Part shown: in pieces, positions 8,243 through 17,452 of the stretch | Position numbering within the stretch: position 1 is the first letter of the stretch | Layout of the letters: each line of letters opens with the position of its first letter | Assembly: GCF_014158035.1 (NCBI RefSeq) | Contig: NZ_JACFXW010000001.1 | Coordinates: forward strand, 3,202,001 to 3,266,000 | Origin: Rhizobium sp. G21 | Lineage (GTDB): Bacteria > Pseudomonadota > Alphaproteobacteria > Rhizobiales > Rhizobiaceae | Direction: 5' to 3' | Length of the DNA stretch: 64,000 bases | The notes under the pieces: model-generated | Told to the model about the DNA's origin: nothing | Databases searched by the model: none | Seen by the model: the letters and a program-made list of their open reading frames with translations, nothing else | Translations under genes and position numbers: made by a program

Positions 8243-8483
8243 TTTCATCGTCAATATTCTCCTTGGTGACAAAGGAGGCGATCCGGCCGGCATCGCTTGT
8301 TTTGTTGTAGCTTAACCCATATCTTTTGAGCACGGAGTTAAGTATAAGAGATCCCGGTGCGAGAGATTGAGCGTTTCCGGCCCATTTTTTGTTAAATTCC
8401 GTCATGGCTTTTTCAAGATTAGCCTCAAGATTTTCTAATCTTTCTTGTAATGAATTTTTCGCCGATTTAAATTTCTCGTTCAC
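8205..8483 (-). CDS. Small coiled-coil protein coupled to an OLD-type nuclease
   Basis: A 92-residue, highly charged protein I do not recognise. The first 35 residues (KSAKNSLQERLENLEANLEK and on) have the heptad pattern of an amphipathic coiled coil; the rest includes a short globular part (GSLILNSVLKRYGLSYN, then IASFVTKENIDDEIMALL). No signal peptide or membrane segment. Its GTG start overlaps the stop of the OLD-type nuclease gene by four bases (GTGA), so the two proteins are translationally coupled and made together. Codon use and base composition are AT-rich like the nuclease and unlike all other genes here. A regulatory or oligomerisation partner of the nuclease is a sensible guess. 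Confidence 0.65.
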   Translation of the reverse strand: MNEKFKSAKNSLQERLENLEANLEKAMTEFNKKWAGNAQSLAPGSLILNSVLKRYGLSYNKTSDAGRIASFVTKENIDDEIMALLGKVSRPG

Positions 8484-10423
8484 ATCATTTCTTCTAGTCT
8501 GTCTATATACACTGGTCTCATTAGCTTTTTCGCTAACGTCATAGACAAAACGTTGTCCTTCAGCGCTTCTGCTTCTTCGTTAATTGCAATAGCAATATCG
8601 GAGGTGGTTACTAATTGATTTTTATTGGATGATGTTGAGAGCTTGAATTCAATTAATTTTTGAATAGCTGCTGGGACAAGAAGATAATTTTCCAGCTCTC
8701 GTTTCTTAAGCCAATGCATCGTTGCGCGTTGACCCAACCGTTTTTCGGCCTTTTTGATTTCATCCTCTTCTCGCTCGTCGCGATCCAGCAAAAATGTCAT
8801 GGGGATCTGTCGACGAGATAGCAGATCAAGGGTCGCCTCCGATGCAAAATGTTGATTATTAGAAGCGCCTCCCATTTGTACTAAACCTAGTCCAACTGCT
8901 GAGAAATCCAACCCAAGAGATTTGGCCAAATTCGAAATTATTGATTCATCCGAAGGCCCTTCTACAAATAGAAGTCTGTCAAACATAAGTACAGAACTAG
9001 GCTTTATACCCATTTCTCCTGGAATTTTTAATATGTCGTCCTCATTTATAGTTATATCTATGAAGGAATTTTTATATTTGTCTCTGCTTACTAAGTATAT
9101 ATTTTGCTTATTTGAAACATCTATAAAATTTGTCGAGTGTGTAGCTATAAATACTTGACAAAAATTTCCTTTTTCAACAAGGTAGCTGTGTAGTACTTTT
9201 TCAAGGCCTGGATGCAAATGAACTTCTGGCTCTTCAATTAGAGCGTAAGCAGGGCGCTCAAGTTCTAGATCAAGAATGATACGCAACGCTTCTCTGATGC
9301 CCGCACCATTTGCTTCTACCAAAAATTCGTCAATATCAATTTCTGCAGCGCGGCCGCCTCGTATTGATTGAAGCAGGCCATCATCACTATCAAAGGCGTC
9401 AACAGCGACACCCAGAAGTGATTTCACGGTCGATTGTAATGATGCAAGCCTTTCCGGCCCACCACGTTTAGTTTTGAGCTTTAGTAATTGCTCGGCTTCG
9501 CGCGCTCCTATTGCTTGTCTTGTTTCTTTAAAATGAAGCACGGAATTATTTGCTATCATTCTTATTATGGGTTTAATATAAGCGGGAGGCTTTCGTACTG
9601 CGCCGGTGAAAGATTGTATTGCCTCTTTCAGGGGTGTTGATTGTATCTGGGAAATATTGTCACGAAATTCTTCTCTCAAAGCTTCAATGCTGCTTGATAT
9701 CTCATCTTGTGAATTGGCGGCTTCAAAGATCGCTTCTAGTTTGCGGTTGATTTCTTGGGGTAAATTCAAGTTTCTAGTATAAAAACGCATCTCAGATCGT
9801 TCTGGTCGTTCAGAACGTTCTCGCTGCCGAAATGCCGGTGATCGGGCAATTTCAGGCCCGATCTTGGCAAGATCTTCAATGTTTACTTTGAGCTGCGCGA
9901 TTCTTCTCTCGCTCACCAATAACTCAAGAGCTGCGTCATCGGGAATAAATAAAAGCTTATTGCCGTCTGTGGTAATAAATTCTCCGCTATCTATTATTTT
10001 TCCGACAGAAATTTCCTGTATATATTTGGTTAGTATACCATCATGGAGGCGTCCTGCGACAATGACAGATAATTGTTCACGATTCTCAAGGGCTTTAAGC
10101 GCGACTTCAATTCCTTCCAAATCTGATGCTACTGCATTTCGAATAAATGTAGACTGCTCAGAGGATATACGAAATTGAATTCCTATCTGAACTAATCCCT
10201 GTTGATTTCGGCCCGTAATCTCATCGATAGGGCGGCCGCGAGGTGTCCATGGACCAGTGATCGAATCCGTTCCCATGAAATCGAAGGCAAATTCTATCGC
10301 GGCAAGTATTGTGGATTTCCCAGCGTTGTTCTTCCCAATGAGAACATTTACATCAGAACATTTTTCCAACCCAGCTCGCTTTAAGCTGCGAAAATTTCTT
10401 GCCGCCACTGCTTCTATTTTCAA
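8480..10423 (-). CDS. OLD family ATPase/TOPRIM endonuclease, candidate phage-defence effector
   Basis: A 647-residue protein with an ABC-type ATPase split by a long insertion and a C-terminal TOPRIM nuclease domain. Visible motifs: Walker A GKNNAGKS (30-37), Walker B YALIEEPEVHLHP with the catalytic glutamates near 397, the switch histidine in QVFIATHST, TOPRIM glutamate in LLFVEGPSDES (near 488), the D-x-D in FLLDRDERE (547 and 549) and the late KKRELENYLL motif. OLD proteins cut DNA; relatives are GajA of Gabija and AriA/AriB of PARIS. No UvrD helicase (GajB) or HNH partner (PtuB) is adjacent. The frame extends to 10543, but TTG 10423 with GGAG eight bases ahead gives the conserved N-terminus KIEAVAARNFRSL. 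The gene is much richer in AT than its surroundings, a sign of transfer. Confidence 0.85.
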   Translation of the reverse strand: MKIEAVAARNFRSLKRAGLEKCSDVNVLIGKNNAGKSTILAAIEFAFDFMGTDSITGPWTPRGRPIDEITGRNQQGLVQIGIQFRISSEQSTFIRNAVASDLEGIEVALKALENREQLSVIVAGRLHDGILTKYIQEISVGKIIDSGEFITTDGNKLLFIPDDAALELLVSERRIAQLKVNIEDLAKIGPEIARSPAFRQRERSERPERSEMRFYTRNLNLPQEINRKLEAIFEAANSQDEISSSIEALREEFRDNISQIQSTPLKEAIQSFTGAVRKPPAYIKPIIRMIANNSVLHFKETRQAIGAREAEQLLKLKTKRGGPERLASLQSTVKSLLGVAVDAFDSDDGLLQSIRGGRAAEIDIDEFLVEANGAGIREALRIILDLELERPAYALIEEPEVHLHPGLEKVLHSYLVEKGNFCQVFIATHSTNFIDVSNKQNIYLVSRDKYKNSFIDITINEDDILKIPGEMGIKPSSVLMFDRLLFVEGPSDESIISNLAKSLGLDFSAVGLGLVQMGGASNNQHFASEATLDLLSRRQIPMTFLLDRDEREEDEIKKAEKRLGQRATMHWLKKRELENYLLVPAAIQKLIEFKLSTSSNKNQLVTTSDIAIAINEEAEALKDNVLSMTLAKKLMRPVYIDRLEEMM

Positions 10424-10602
10424 TTTTCGAACTCCAATTAGAATCTCAAGTCTAGCCAAGTTAGACCCAGTTTTGATATTGTCTAGACAGGATGGATAAG
10501 AAATACACCAATAGAGGGTGTGTCGTAAATTTTGTTTCTGCAAAATATGGTTGACGAATAAATAATGTATATGTTTCGCAGATTTGCGCTGAGCCGCGCA
10601 TT
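10424..10602. promoter_or_regulatory. AT-rich intergenic region upstream of the OLD-type gene
   Basis: This 179-base stretch separates the nuclease gene from the divergent acetyltransferase gene. It holds a perfect 10-bp palindrome TGTCTAGACA (10480-10489) and, nearer the nuclease, an imperfect dyad with AGTCTAGC and GTTAGACC arms (10449-10467). Either could be an operator for the islet. No coding potential was accepted here, and no att-like direct repeat was found at the two islet ends. Confidence 0.35.
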
Positions 10603-11250
10603 GTGACGGACCCCGTCATGCCCCTTCTCGACGCCGATCTCCTCCATCCCATCACGCTGCCGGATGGGACCGTCTATCGCGACACCGTGCATCTGAAACA
10701 GGCGATCGACCATCCGCGCATCGAGGTTGGCGATTACAGCTATTTCACCCATTCGGGCAGCGTTGAGGAGACGGCGGGGATATTGGCGCCCTATCTTGGG
10801 CCCGGCTGCCGGGAAAAACTGGTGATCGGCAAATTCGTGCAGATCGCGCGCGGCAGCTTTTTCATCACCAGTTCCGCCAATCATCCGATGAAGGGCGTCA
10901 CCGCTTATCCCTTCCGCAGCTTCAAACCGGAAACCTTTGGCTACAAGGATCTGCCGGTCAGGGATACGGTGGTCGGCCATGACGTCTGGATCGGCCATGA
11001 GGCGGCGATCATGCCGGGGGTGCGGATCGGGTCGGGCGCCATCATCGCGGCCCGCGCCGCCGTGGCCCGCGATGTGCCGGCCTACGCCGTCGTCGGCGGC
11101 AATCCGGCCGGGATCATCCGCATGCGCTATTCCGACGATGTGATCGCGACGCTCCTCGACATCGCCTGGTGGGACTGGCCGCTCGACAAGATCGAGGCCA
11201 ATCTGGCGCCTCTCGAAAGCGGGGATATCGAGGCGCTGAAGCGGGCGTGA
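10603..11250 (+). CDS. CatB-related O-acetyltransferase (xenobiotic acetyltransferase family)
   Basis: A 215-residue left-handed beta-helix acetyltransferase. The hexapeptide repeat run is clear in [20 protein letters not shown] and [20 protein letters not shown], followed by the [12 protein letters not shown] loop and a C-terminal WWDWP segment typical of the XAT/CatB family. The conserved catalytic histidine region is SSANHPMKG. These enzymes transfer acetyl groups from acetyl-CoA to hydroxyls of chloramphenicol, streptogramins or sugars; most chromosomal members have unknown natural substrates. Starts possible are GTG 10603 and ATG 10618; neither has a strong ribosome site. It borders the AT-rich islet but has normal GC content. 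Confidence 0.8.
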   Translation: MTDPVMPLLDADLLHPITLPDGTVYRDTVHLKQAIDHPRIEVGDYSYFTHSGSVEETAGILAPYLGPGCREKLVIGKFVQIARGSFFITSSANHPMKGVTAYPFRSFKPETFGYKDLPVRDTVVGHDVWIGHEAAIMPGVRIGSGAIIAARAAVARDVPAYAVVGGNPAGIIRMRYSDDVIATLLDIAWWDWPLDKIEANLAPLESGDIEALKRA

Positions 11251-11295
11251 GGGATCGCTGTGCTGGGTCCGTCGCGGGGCTTCTGTCGCTCGCCC

Positions 11296-11327
11296 AAAAA
11301 AAAAAACCGGGGCGTTTCCGCCCCGGT
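11296..11327 (-). terminator. Terminator of the glycerol operon
   Basis: On the minus strand a 9-bp stem (ACCGGGGCG / CGCCCCGGT) with loop GAAA is followed by an 11-base T run (the A run at 11296-11306). It lies 26 bases beyond the glpV stop. Confidence 0.9.
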
Positions 11328-11352
11328 CCGTGAAGTCATGGCTTTTGGCCGA

Positions 11353-13074
11353 TTACTTCTGCCAGCTCTTGACCAGTTCGTCATAGTTGACGGTCATCGG
11401 CTTTTCTTTTTCGTTCTCGATCTTCAGCTGCGGAGCGAGATGGCCGTTCTTCACGGCGTCGGCGTTCCAGTAGGCGAGATCATGCTCTTCGGCGAGCTTC
11501 GGACCCATTTCACCCTGCACGCCGGCGCGTTCCAGGCGGCTCAGCACCTTTTCCTGTTCGGCGCAAAGCGAATCCATGGCTTCCTGCGCGGTCTTGGCGC
11601 CGGAGGCTGCGTCGCCGATCGCCTGCCACCACAGCTGGGCCAGCTTCGGATAGTCCGGAACGTTGGTGCCGGTCGGCGACCATTGCACGCGGGCCGGCGA
11701 GCGATAGAACTCGATCAGGCCGCCGAGCTTCGGCGCGCGGTCCGTGAAGCTCTTGTGCTGGATGGTCGATTCGCGGATCAGCGTCAGGCCGACATGGCTC
11801 TTCTTGACGTCCACGGTCTTGGAGGTGACGAACTGCGCATAGAGCCAGGCGGCCTTGGCGCGATCGTCGGGCGTGGACTTCAGAAGCGTCCAGGAACCCA
11901 CGTCCTGATAGCCGAGCTTCATGCCGTCCTTCCAATAGACGCCATGCGGCGACGGGGCGAAACGCCACTTCGGCGTGCCGTCCTCGTTGACCACCGGCAG
12001 GCCGTCCTTGACCATGTCGGCGGTAAAGGCGGTGTACATGAACATCTGCTGGGCGATTTCGCCCTGGGCCGGCACCGGGCCGGATTCCGAGAAGGTCATG
12101 CCCTGAGCGGCAGCCGGCGCATAGGCCTTCAGCCAGTCGAGGTATTTCTGGATGGCGTAGACCGAAGCCGGGCCGTTGGTGTCGCCGCCGCGAGCGACGC
12201 AGGAGCCGACCGGCTGGGACTTGTCGTTGACCTTGATGCCCCATTCGTCGACCGGCAGACCGTTTGGCAGGCCCTTGTCGCCATTGCCGGCCATCGACAG
12301 CCAGGCGTCGGTGAAGCGCCAGCCGAGCGAGGGGTCCTTCTTGCCGTAGTCCATGTGGCCATAGACTTTCTTGCCGTCGATTTCGCGACCGGTGAAGAAT
12401 TCGGCGATGTCTTCGTAAGCGGACCAGTTGACCGGCACGCCGAGGTCGTAGCCGTATTTGGCCTTGAAGTCGGCCTTGTTCTTTTCGTCGTTGAACCAGT
12501 CGTAGCGGAACCAGTAGAGGTTCGCGAACTGCTGGTCGGGCAGCTGGTAGAGCTTGCCATCAGGCGCCGTGGTGAATTTCAGGCCGATGAAGTCGTTGAG
12601 GTCGAGACCGGGATTGGTCACGTCCTTGCCTTCGTTGGCCATCCAGTCGGTCAGCGAGCGGGCCTGCTGGTAGCGCCAATGGGTGCCGATCAGGTCGGAG
12701 TCGTTGACATAGGCGTCATAGACGTTCTCGCCCGACTGCATCTGCGTCTGCAGCTTTTCGACGACGTCGCCTTCGCCGATCAGGTCATGGGTGATCTTGA
12801 TGCCGGTGATGGCGGTGAAGGCCGGAGCCAGCACCTTGGATTCATATTCATGCGTGGTGATGGTTTCTGAGACGACCTTGATTTCCATGCCGGCGAAGGG
12901 CTTGGCGGCGTCGATGAACCATTGCATTTCCTTTTCCTGGTCCGCGCGGGACAGTGCCGACATGTCGCCGACTTCCTTGTCCAGGAATTGCTTGGCGTCG
13001 TCCATGCCGGCGAACGCCGTGCCGGCGAAAGCGAGCAGGATTGCCGCCGTCGATGTCATTAGATGCTTTCGCAT
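11353..13074 (-). CDS. glpV: Glycerol ABC transporter substrate-binding protein GlpV
   Basis: A 573-residue periplasmic binding protein. A signal peptide is evident (MRKHLMTSTAAILLAFAGTAFA, cleavage after TAFA). Start ATG 13074 follows GGGAGG at proper distance; the longer open frame upstream is not coding. It is the last gene of the glpR-D-S-T-P-Q-U-V series, whose order matches the glycerol uptake locus described in Rhizobium leguminosarum, so the ligand is expected to be glycerol. The protein is longer than most sugar-binding proteins, as is usual for this subgroup. A 74-base gap separates it from glpU, and a strong terminator follows. Confidence 0.85.
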   Translation of the reverse strand: MRKHLMTSTAAILLAFAGTAFAGMDDAKQFLDKEVGDMSALSRADQEKEMQWFIDAAKPFAGMEIKVVSETITTHEYESKVLAPAFTAITGIKITHDLIGEGDVVEKLQTQMQSGENVYDAYVNDSDLIGTHWRYQQARSLTDWMANEGKDVTNPGLDLNDFIGLKFTTAPDGKLYQLPDQQFANLYWFRYDWFNDEKNKADFKAKYGYDLGVPVNWSAYEDIAEFFTGREIDGKKVYGHMDYGKKDPSLGWRFTDAWLSMAGNGDKGLPNGLPVDEWGIKVNDKSQPVGSCVARGGDTNGPASVYAIQKYLDWLKAYAPAAAQGMTFSESGPVPAQGEIAQQMFMYTAFTADMVKDGLPVVNEDGTPKWRFAPSPHGVYWKDGMKLGYQDVGSWTLLKSTPDDRAKAAWLYAQFVTSKTVDVKKSHVGLTLIRESTIQHKSFTDRAPKLGGLIEFYRSPARVQWSPTGTNVPDYPKLAQLWWQAIGDAASGAKTAQEAMDSLCAEQEKVLSRLERAGVQGEMGPKLAEEHDLAYWNADAVKNGHLAPQLKIENEKEKPMTVNYDELVKSWQK

Positions 13075-13148
13075 AAGATCCTCCCATAGGTTTTGCGATT
13101 GCGTATGAAAGCGCGCCGGCTCCCCCGGCCCGCTCATTCCTCCTTGGC

Positions 13149-13555
13149 TCAGACCAGCTTGAACACGCCGAGCGCGTAGACGAGCGAGAGAGCCAGAGCC
13201 CACCACAGATTGGCGCCGATCAGCCCCAACCATGCGAGATGAATAAATGCCGAGCCGAGCAGCGAGATGAACAGGCGGTCACCCCGCGTCGTCTCGAAGC
13301 GCAGGATGCCGGTGCGCGGATTGCCGCCCGGCGAGGCGCTTTCCCAAACGGCCATCAGCGCCAGCAGAAAGGCGATGGTCATGAAGAACAGCGCGCCGGG
13401 GAAGGACCAGGCCATCCAGCCGCCCGGTATCAGCGGCGCGTACCAGTCGACGGCGCCGTCCTTCACCGGCAGGCGCGAAGCGAGTAGGCCCACGGCCCCG
13501 GCATAGACGAGAACCACGATGGCGAGCGCGAACGGCCAGCGACGAGTAGCGTTCA

Positions 13556-13556
<1 letters not shown>
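13149..13556 (-). CDS. glpU: Small membrane protein of the glycerol transporter locus (DUF2160), GlpU-like
   Basis: A 135-residue protein with about four hydrophobic segments: near residues 8-28 (FALAIVVLVYAGAVGLL), 47-70 (AWSFPGALFFMTIAFLL), 95-112 and 115-133. It has no catalytic motif. Its ATG overlaps the glpQ stop (TGATG), so it is translated from the same message. Members of this family occur in glycerol ABC operons of rhizobia between the permease and binding-protein genes; the role is not known, possibly an accessory subunit of the importer. Confidence 0.75.
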
Positions 13557-14367
<811 letters not shown>

Positions 14368-14371
14368 GGTC

Positions 14372-15238
14372 TCAGCCTTTCTGGTCGCTCGAGGTCATCA
14401 CGGTGTAGAAGATCCATGACAACAGCAGGATGATCAGGAAGTAGATGATGGAGAGCGCCGCGGCCGGGCCGAGGTCGAACTGGCCGACCGCCATCTTGAC
14501 GAGGTCGATCGACAGGAAGGTGGTGGAGTTGCCGGGGCCGCCGCCGGTGACGACGAAGGGCTCGGTGTAGATCATGAAACTGTCCATGAAGCGCAGGAGC
14601 ACGGCGATCAGCAACACCCGCTTCATCTTGGGCAGTTCGATATAGCGGAACACGGACCAGCGCGAGGCGCCGTCGATCTTGGCGGCCTGGTAATAGGCTT
14701 CCGGGATCGAGACGAGGCCGGCATAGCAGAGCAGCACGACGAGGCTCGTCCAGTGCCAAACATCCATCACCACGAGCGTGACCCAGGCGTCGATGGGATC
14801 GCGGACATAGTTGTAGTCCACGCCGATGGCCTCGAGCGAGTAGCCGAGCAGACCGATGTCGACGCGGCCGAAGATCTGCCAGATCGTGCCGACCACGTTC
14901 CAGGGGATCAGCAGCGGCAGCGCCATCAGCACCAGGCAGACCGGCACGCCCAGGCCCTTCTTGGGCATGTTGAGCGCGATGAAGATGCCGAGCGGCACTT
15001 CGAGGGCCAGGATGATGAAGGAGAACAGCAGGTTGCGCTGCAGCGCCGACCAGAAGCGTTCCGACGACAGCGTGTCCGAAAACCACTCGGCGCCGGCCCA
15101 GAAGAATTCGTTGTTGCCGAACGTGTCCTGCACCGAATAGTTCACCACCGTCATCAGCGGCACCACGGCGGAGAAGGCGACCAGCGCCAGCACCGGCAGG
15201 ACCATGAACCAGGCCTTGTTGTTCCAGGTCTTGTTCAT
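14372..15238 (-). CDS. glpP: Glycerol ABC transporter permease GlpP
   Basis: A 288-residue MalF-type permease with six membrane helices, beginning NKTWNNKAWFMVLPVLALVA. The cytoplasmic EAA loop that docks to the ATPase is SIPEAYYQAAKIDGASRWSV near residues 190-210. It starts one base after the glpT stop region and ends just before glpQ, so it belongs to the tightly packed glycerol operon. Partner of GlpQ in the inner membrane. No anomaly is seen in this frame. Confidence 0.88.
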   Translation of the reverse strand: MNKTWNNKAWFMVLPVLALVAFSAVVPLMTVVNYSVQDTFGNNEFFWAGAEWFSDTLSSERFWSALQRNLLFSFIILALEVPLGIFIALNMPKKGLGVPVCLVLMALPLLIPWNVVGTIWQIFGRVDIGLLGYSLEAIGVDYNYVRDPIDAWVTLVVMDVWHWTSLVVLLCYAGLVSIPEAYYQAAKIDGASRWSVFRYIELPKMKRVLLIAVLLRFMDSFMIYTEPFVVTGGGPGNSTTFLSIDLVKMAVGQFDLGPAAALSIIYFLIILLLSWIFYTVMTSSDQKG

Positions 15239-15239
15239 C

Positions 15240-16310
15240 TCAGGCCTCCGTCTTCACGCGCCAGGAATCGGCGTAGAGGTTGATGGCGTCCGGATCGAAG
15301 GTGACCCGGGGATCGGCGGGGATCTCGTCGTCTTCTTCGAGGATGGCCGTCAGGCTCTGGCCGGCGAATTGCGTCCGGATCACCTTGTGGCGGCCGATAT
15401 CCTCGACCTTGGTGACGGTCACGGGCATGCCCTCGCGACCGAGACGGACGAATTCCGGACGGATGCCGAGCTCGATCTTGGCGGCGCCCGCCACCGAGGG
15501 GGCGGAGGACAGTTCGATCGCATGCTCGCCGACGCGCACGGACGCGCCGTCCAGCGTCGCCGGCAGCACATTCATGCCGGGCGAGCCGATGAAATAGCCG
15601 ACGAAAGTGTGGCTGGGCTTTTCGAACAGTTCCGCCGGCGTGCCGATCTGCACGATCTGGCCGTCATACATGACGACGACCTTGTCGGCGAAGGTCAGCG
15701 CTTCGGTCTGGTCATGCGTCACATAGACCATGGTGTAGCCGAACTGGCGGTGCAGCAGCTTGAGCTGCGAGCGCAGCTGCCATTTCATATGCGGATCGAT
15801 GACCGTCAGCGGCTCGTCGAACAGGATGGCGCTGACGTCTGCGCGCACGAGGCCGCGGCCGAGCGACACTTTCTGCTTGAGATCGGCGGTCAGGCCCTCG
15901 GCCTTGCGCCGCGCCATCGATTCGAGATCGATGACCTTCAGGATTTCCTGGACCTTGGCGGTGACCTGCGCTTCGGGAATGCCGCGATTGCGCAAGGGGA
16001 AAGCGAGATTGTCGAACACGGTCATCGTGTCATAGACGACCGGGAACTGGAACACTTGGGCAATGTTGCGCTCTTCCGTGCGCAGCCGCGTCACGTCGCG
16101 GTCGCCGAGCAGCAGCCGGCCATGCGAGGGCGTCAGCAGGCCCGAGATGATGTTGAGCAGCGTGGTCTTGCCGCAGCCCGAAGGCCCGAGCAGCGCATAA
16201 GCGCCGCCGTCTTCGAAAATGTGGTCCACTTCCTTCAGCGCGTAATCCGAAGGCTTCTCCGGATTGGCGGTGTAGGCGTGGCGAATGTGATCGAGCGTGA
16301 TGCGCGCCAT
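15240..16310 (-). CDS. glpT: Glycerol ABC transporter ATP-binding protein GlpT
   Basis: A 356-residue UgpC/MalK-like ATPase with an N-terminal nucleotide-binding domain and C-terminal TOBE-type regulatory part. Walker A GPSGCGKT, Walker B AILFDEP and the switch histidine in YVTHDQTEA are normal, but the ABC signature, normally LSGGQ, is degenerate (TADLKQKVSLGRG). Its partner GlpS shows the reverse pattern. Start ATG 16310 with GGAG ahead is chosen over an upstream Met. In Rhizobium the glycerol importer uses two different ATPases, as here. Confidence 0.88.
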   Translation of the reverse strand: MARITLDHIRHAYTANPEKPSDYALKEVDHIFEDGGAYALLGPSGCGKTTLLNIISGLLTPSHGRLLLGDRDVTRLRTEERNIAQVFQFPVVYDTMTVFDNLAFPLRNRGIPEAQVTAKVQEILKVIDLESMARRKAEGLTADLKQKVSLGRGLVRADVSAILFDEPLTVIDPHMKWQLRSQLKLLHRQFGYTMVYVTHDQTEALTFADKVVVMYDGQIVQIGTPAELFEKPSHTFVGYFIGSPGMNVLPATLDGASVRVGEHAIELSSAPSVAGAAKIELGIRPEFVRLGREGMPVTVTKVEDIGRHKVIRTQFAGQSLTAILEEDDEIPADPRVTFDPDAINLYADSWRVKTEA

Positions 16311-16320
16311 GGTCTTCTCC

Positions 16321-17391
16321 TCAGGCCGCCAGCGCAGCGTTGCGACCATCTTCGCGGAAGGCGAGCAGGTGGCGCGTGTCCAGATAGACCATCAGATCGG
16401 TGCCGGGGGCGATGTCATGTACGCCCTTGGTCAGCATGACCCAGGTTTCCGATCCGTGGGCGAGATGCACGAAGCTCTCCGATCCGGTGATTTCCGTCAC
16501 CGCCACGCGTGCGGGCAGGGTGGCGGTTTCGATGCTGACGGGCTTCGGCGACAGGTGATGCGGCCGAAAGCCGATGGTGAGCTTGCCGTCGGGAATGGCG
16601 GCCATGTCGCGCGGCGTGGCTATTTCCGCGCCGCCATCGAGCGCCAACACGGCGCCGCGCTTGACGGCGGAGATCATGTTGAGCGGCGGATCGGAAAAGG
16701 TCTGCGCGGTGAGCAGATCTGTGGGACGGCGGAAGACATCGACCGTCGGGCCATATTGCGTGACGCGGCCTTCATGCAACGTCGCGGTCGCGCCGCCGAG
16801 CAGCAGGGCTTCGGTCGGTTCGGTGGTGGCGTAAACGAAGATCGCGCCGGTTTCGGCGAAGATGCGCGGCAATTCGGCGCGCAGTTCCTCGCGCAGCTTG
16901 TAGTCGAGATTGGCGAGCGGCTCGTCGAGCAGGACCAGGCCGGCATTCTTGACGATGGCGCGGGCGAGCGCGGTGCGCTGCTGCTGGCCGCCGGAGAGTT
17001 CGAGCGGCATACGCTTGAGATAAGGGGTGAGGCGCAACAGTTCTGCGGCCTTCATCACCTGACGCTCGATCTCGGCGCGATCGGCGCCCTTCACGCGGAG
17101 CGGCGAGGCGATATTGTCGTAGACGGTCATCGCCGGATAATTGATGAACTGCTGGTAGACCATGGCGACATTGCGGGCCTGAACGGGGACGCCCGTCACG
17201 TCCTTGCCGTCGAAGAAGACAGATCCCCTGGTGGGGCGGTCGAGACCCGCCATCAGCCGCATCAGCGTGGTCTTGCCCGACAGCGTCGGGCCGAGCAGCA
17301 CGTTGAGCGAGCCTTTGTCCAGGCGCATGGACACATCGGTGATGTGACGCTCTGCGCCGACGTGTTTGCACACGCCCTTCAGTTCCAGCAT
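16321..17391 (-). CDS. glpS: Glycerol ABC transporter ATP-binding protein GlpS
   Basis: A 356-residue ATPase paralogous to GlpT. Walker A is GPTLSGKT, the signature LSGGQQQR is canonical and Walker B is LVLLDEP, but the switch region reads VYATTEPTEAL, so the invariant histidine is missing. The C-terminal domain carries the usual GFRPHHLS motif. With GlpT this predicts one good and one degenerate composite ATP site in the heterodimer. A strong ribosome site (GGGGAGGAGG) precedes ATG 17391, about 60 bases after glpD. Confidence 0.88.
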   Translation of the reverse strand: MLELKGVCKHVGAERHITDVSMRLDKGSLNVLLGPTLSGKTTLMRLMAGLDRPTRGSVFFDGKDVTGVPVQARNVAMVYQQFINYPAMTVYDNIASPLRVKGADRAEIERQVMKAAELLRLTPYLKRMPLELSGGQQQRTALARAIVKNAGLVLLDEPLANLDYKLREELRAELPRIFAETGAIFVYATTEPTEALLLGGATATLHEGRVTQYGPTVDVFRRPTDLLTAQTFSDPPLNMISAVKRGAVLALDGGAEIATPRDMAAIPDGKLTIGFRPHHLSPKPVSIETATLPARVAVTEITGSESFVHLAHGSETWVMLTKGVHDIAPGTDLMVYLDTRHLLAFREDGRNAALAA

Positions 17392-17452
17392 TGTTCCTCC
17401 TCCCCAGCAGGACTGTCGCCGTCAGCGGCCGTCTCGGCCCATGTCGTCAATC

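Noticed and set aside
8480..10543. Complete Gabija, Septu or PARIS system
   Set aside because: The needed partner genes (UvrD-like helicase, HNH nuclease, separate TOPRIM protein) are not adjacent.
8180..10602. Integrated phage or transposon as source of the islet
   Set aside because: No integrase, transposase, inverted terminal repeats or flanking direct repeats were found; only composition suggests transfer.
10461..10998. Minus-strand frames over the acetyltransferase gene and its upstream region
   Set aside because: They oppose a well-formed hexapeptide-repeat enzyme and lack family motifs and ribosome sites.
11260..12870. 536-codon open frame on the plus strand
   Set aside because: Antisense to glpV, which has a signal peptide and family sequence.
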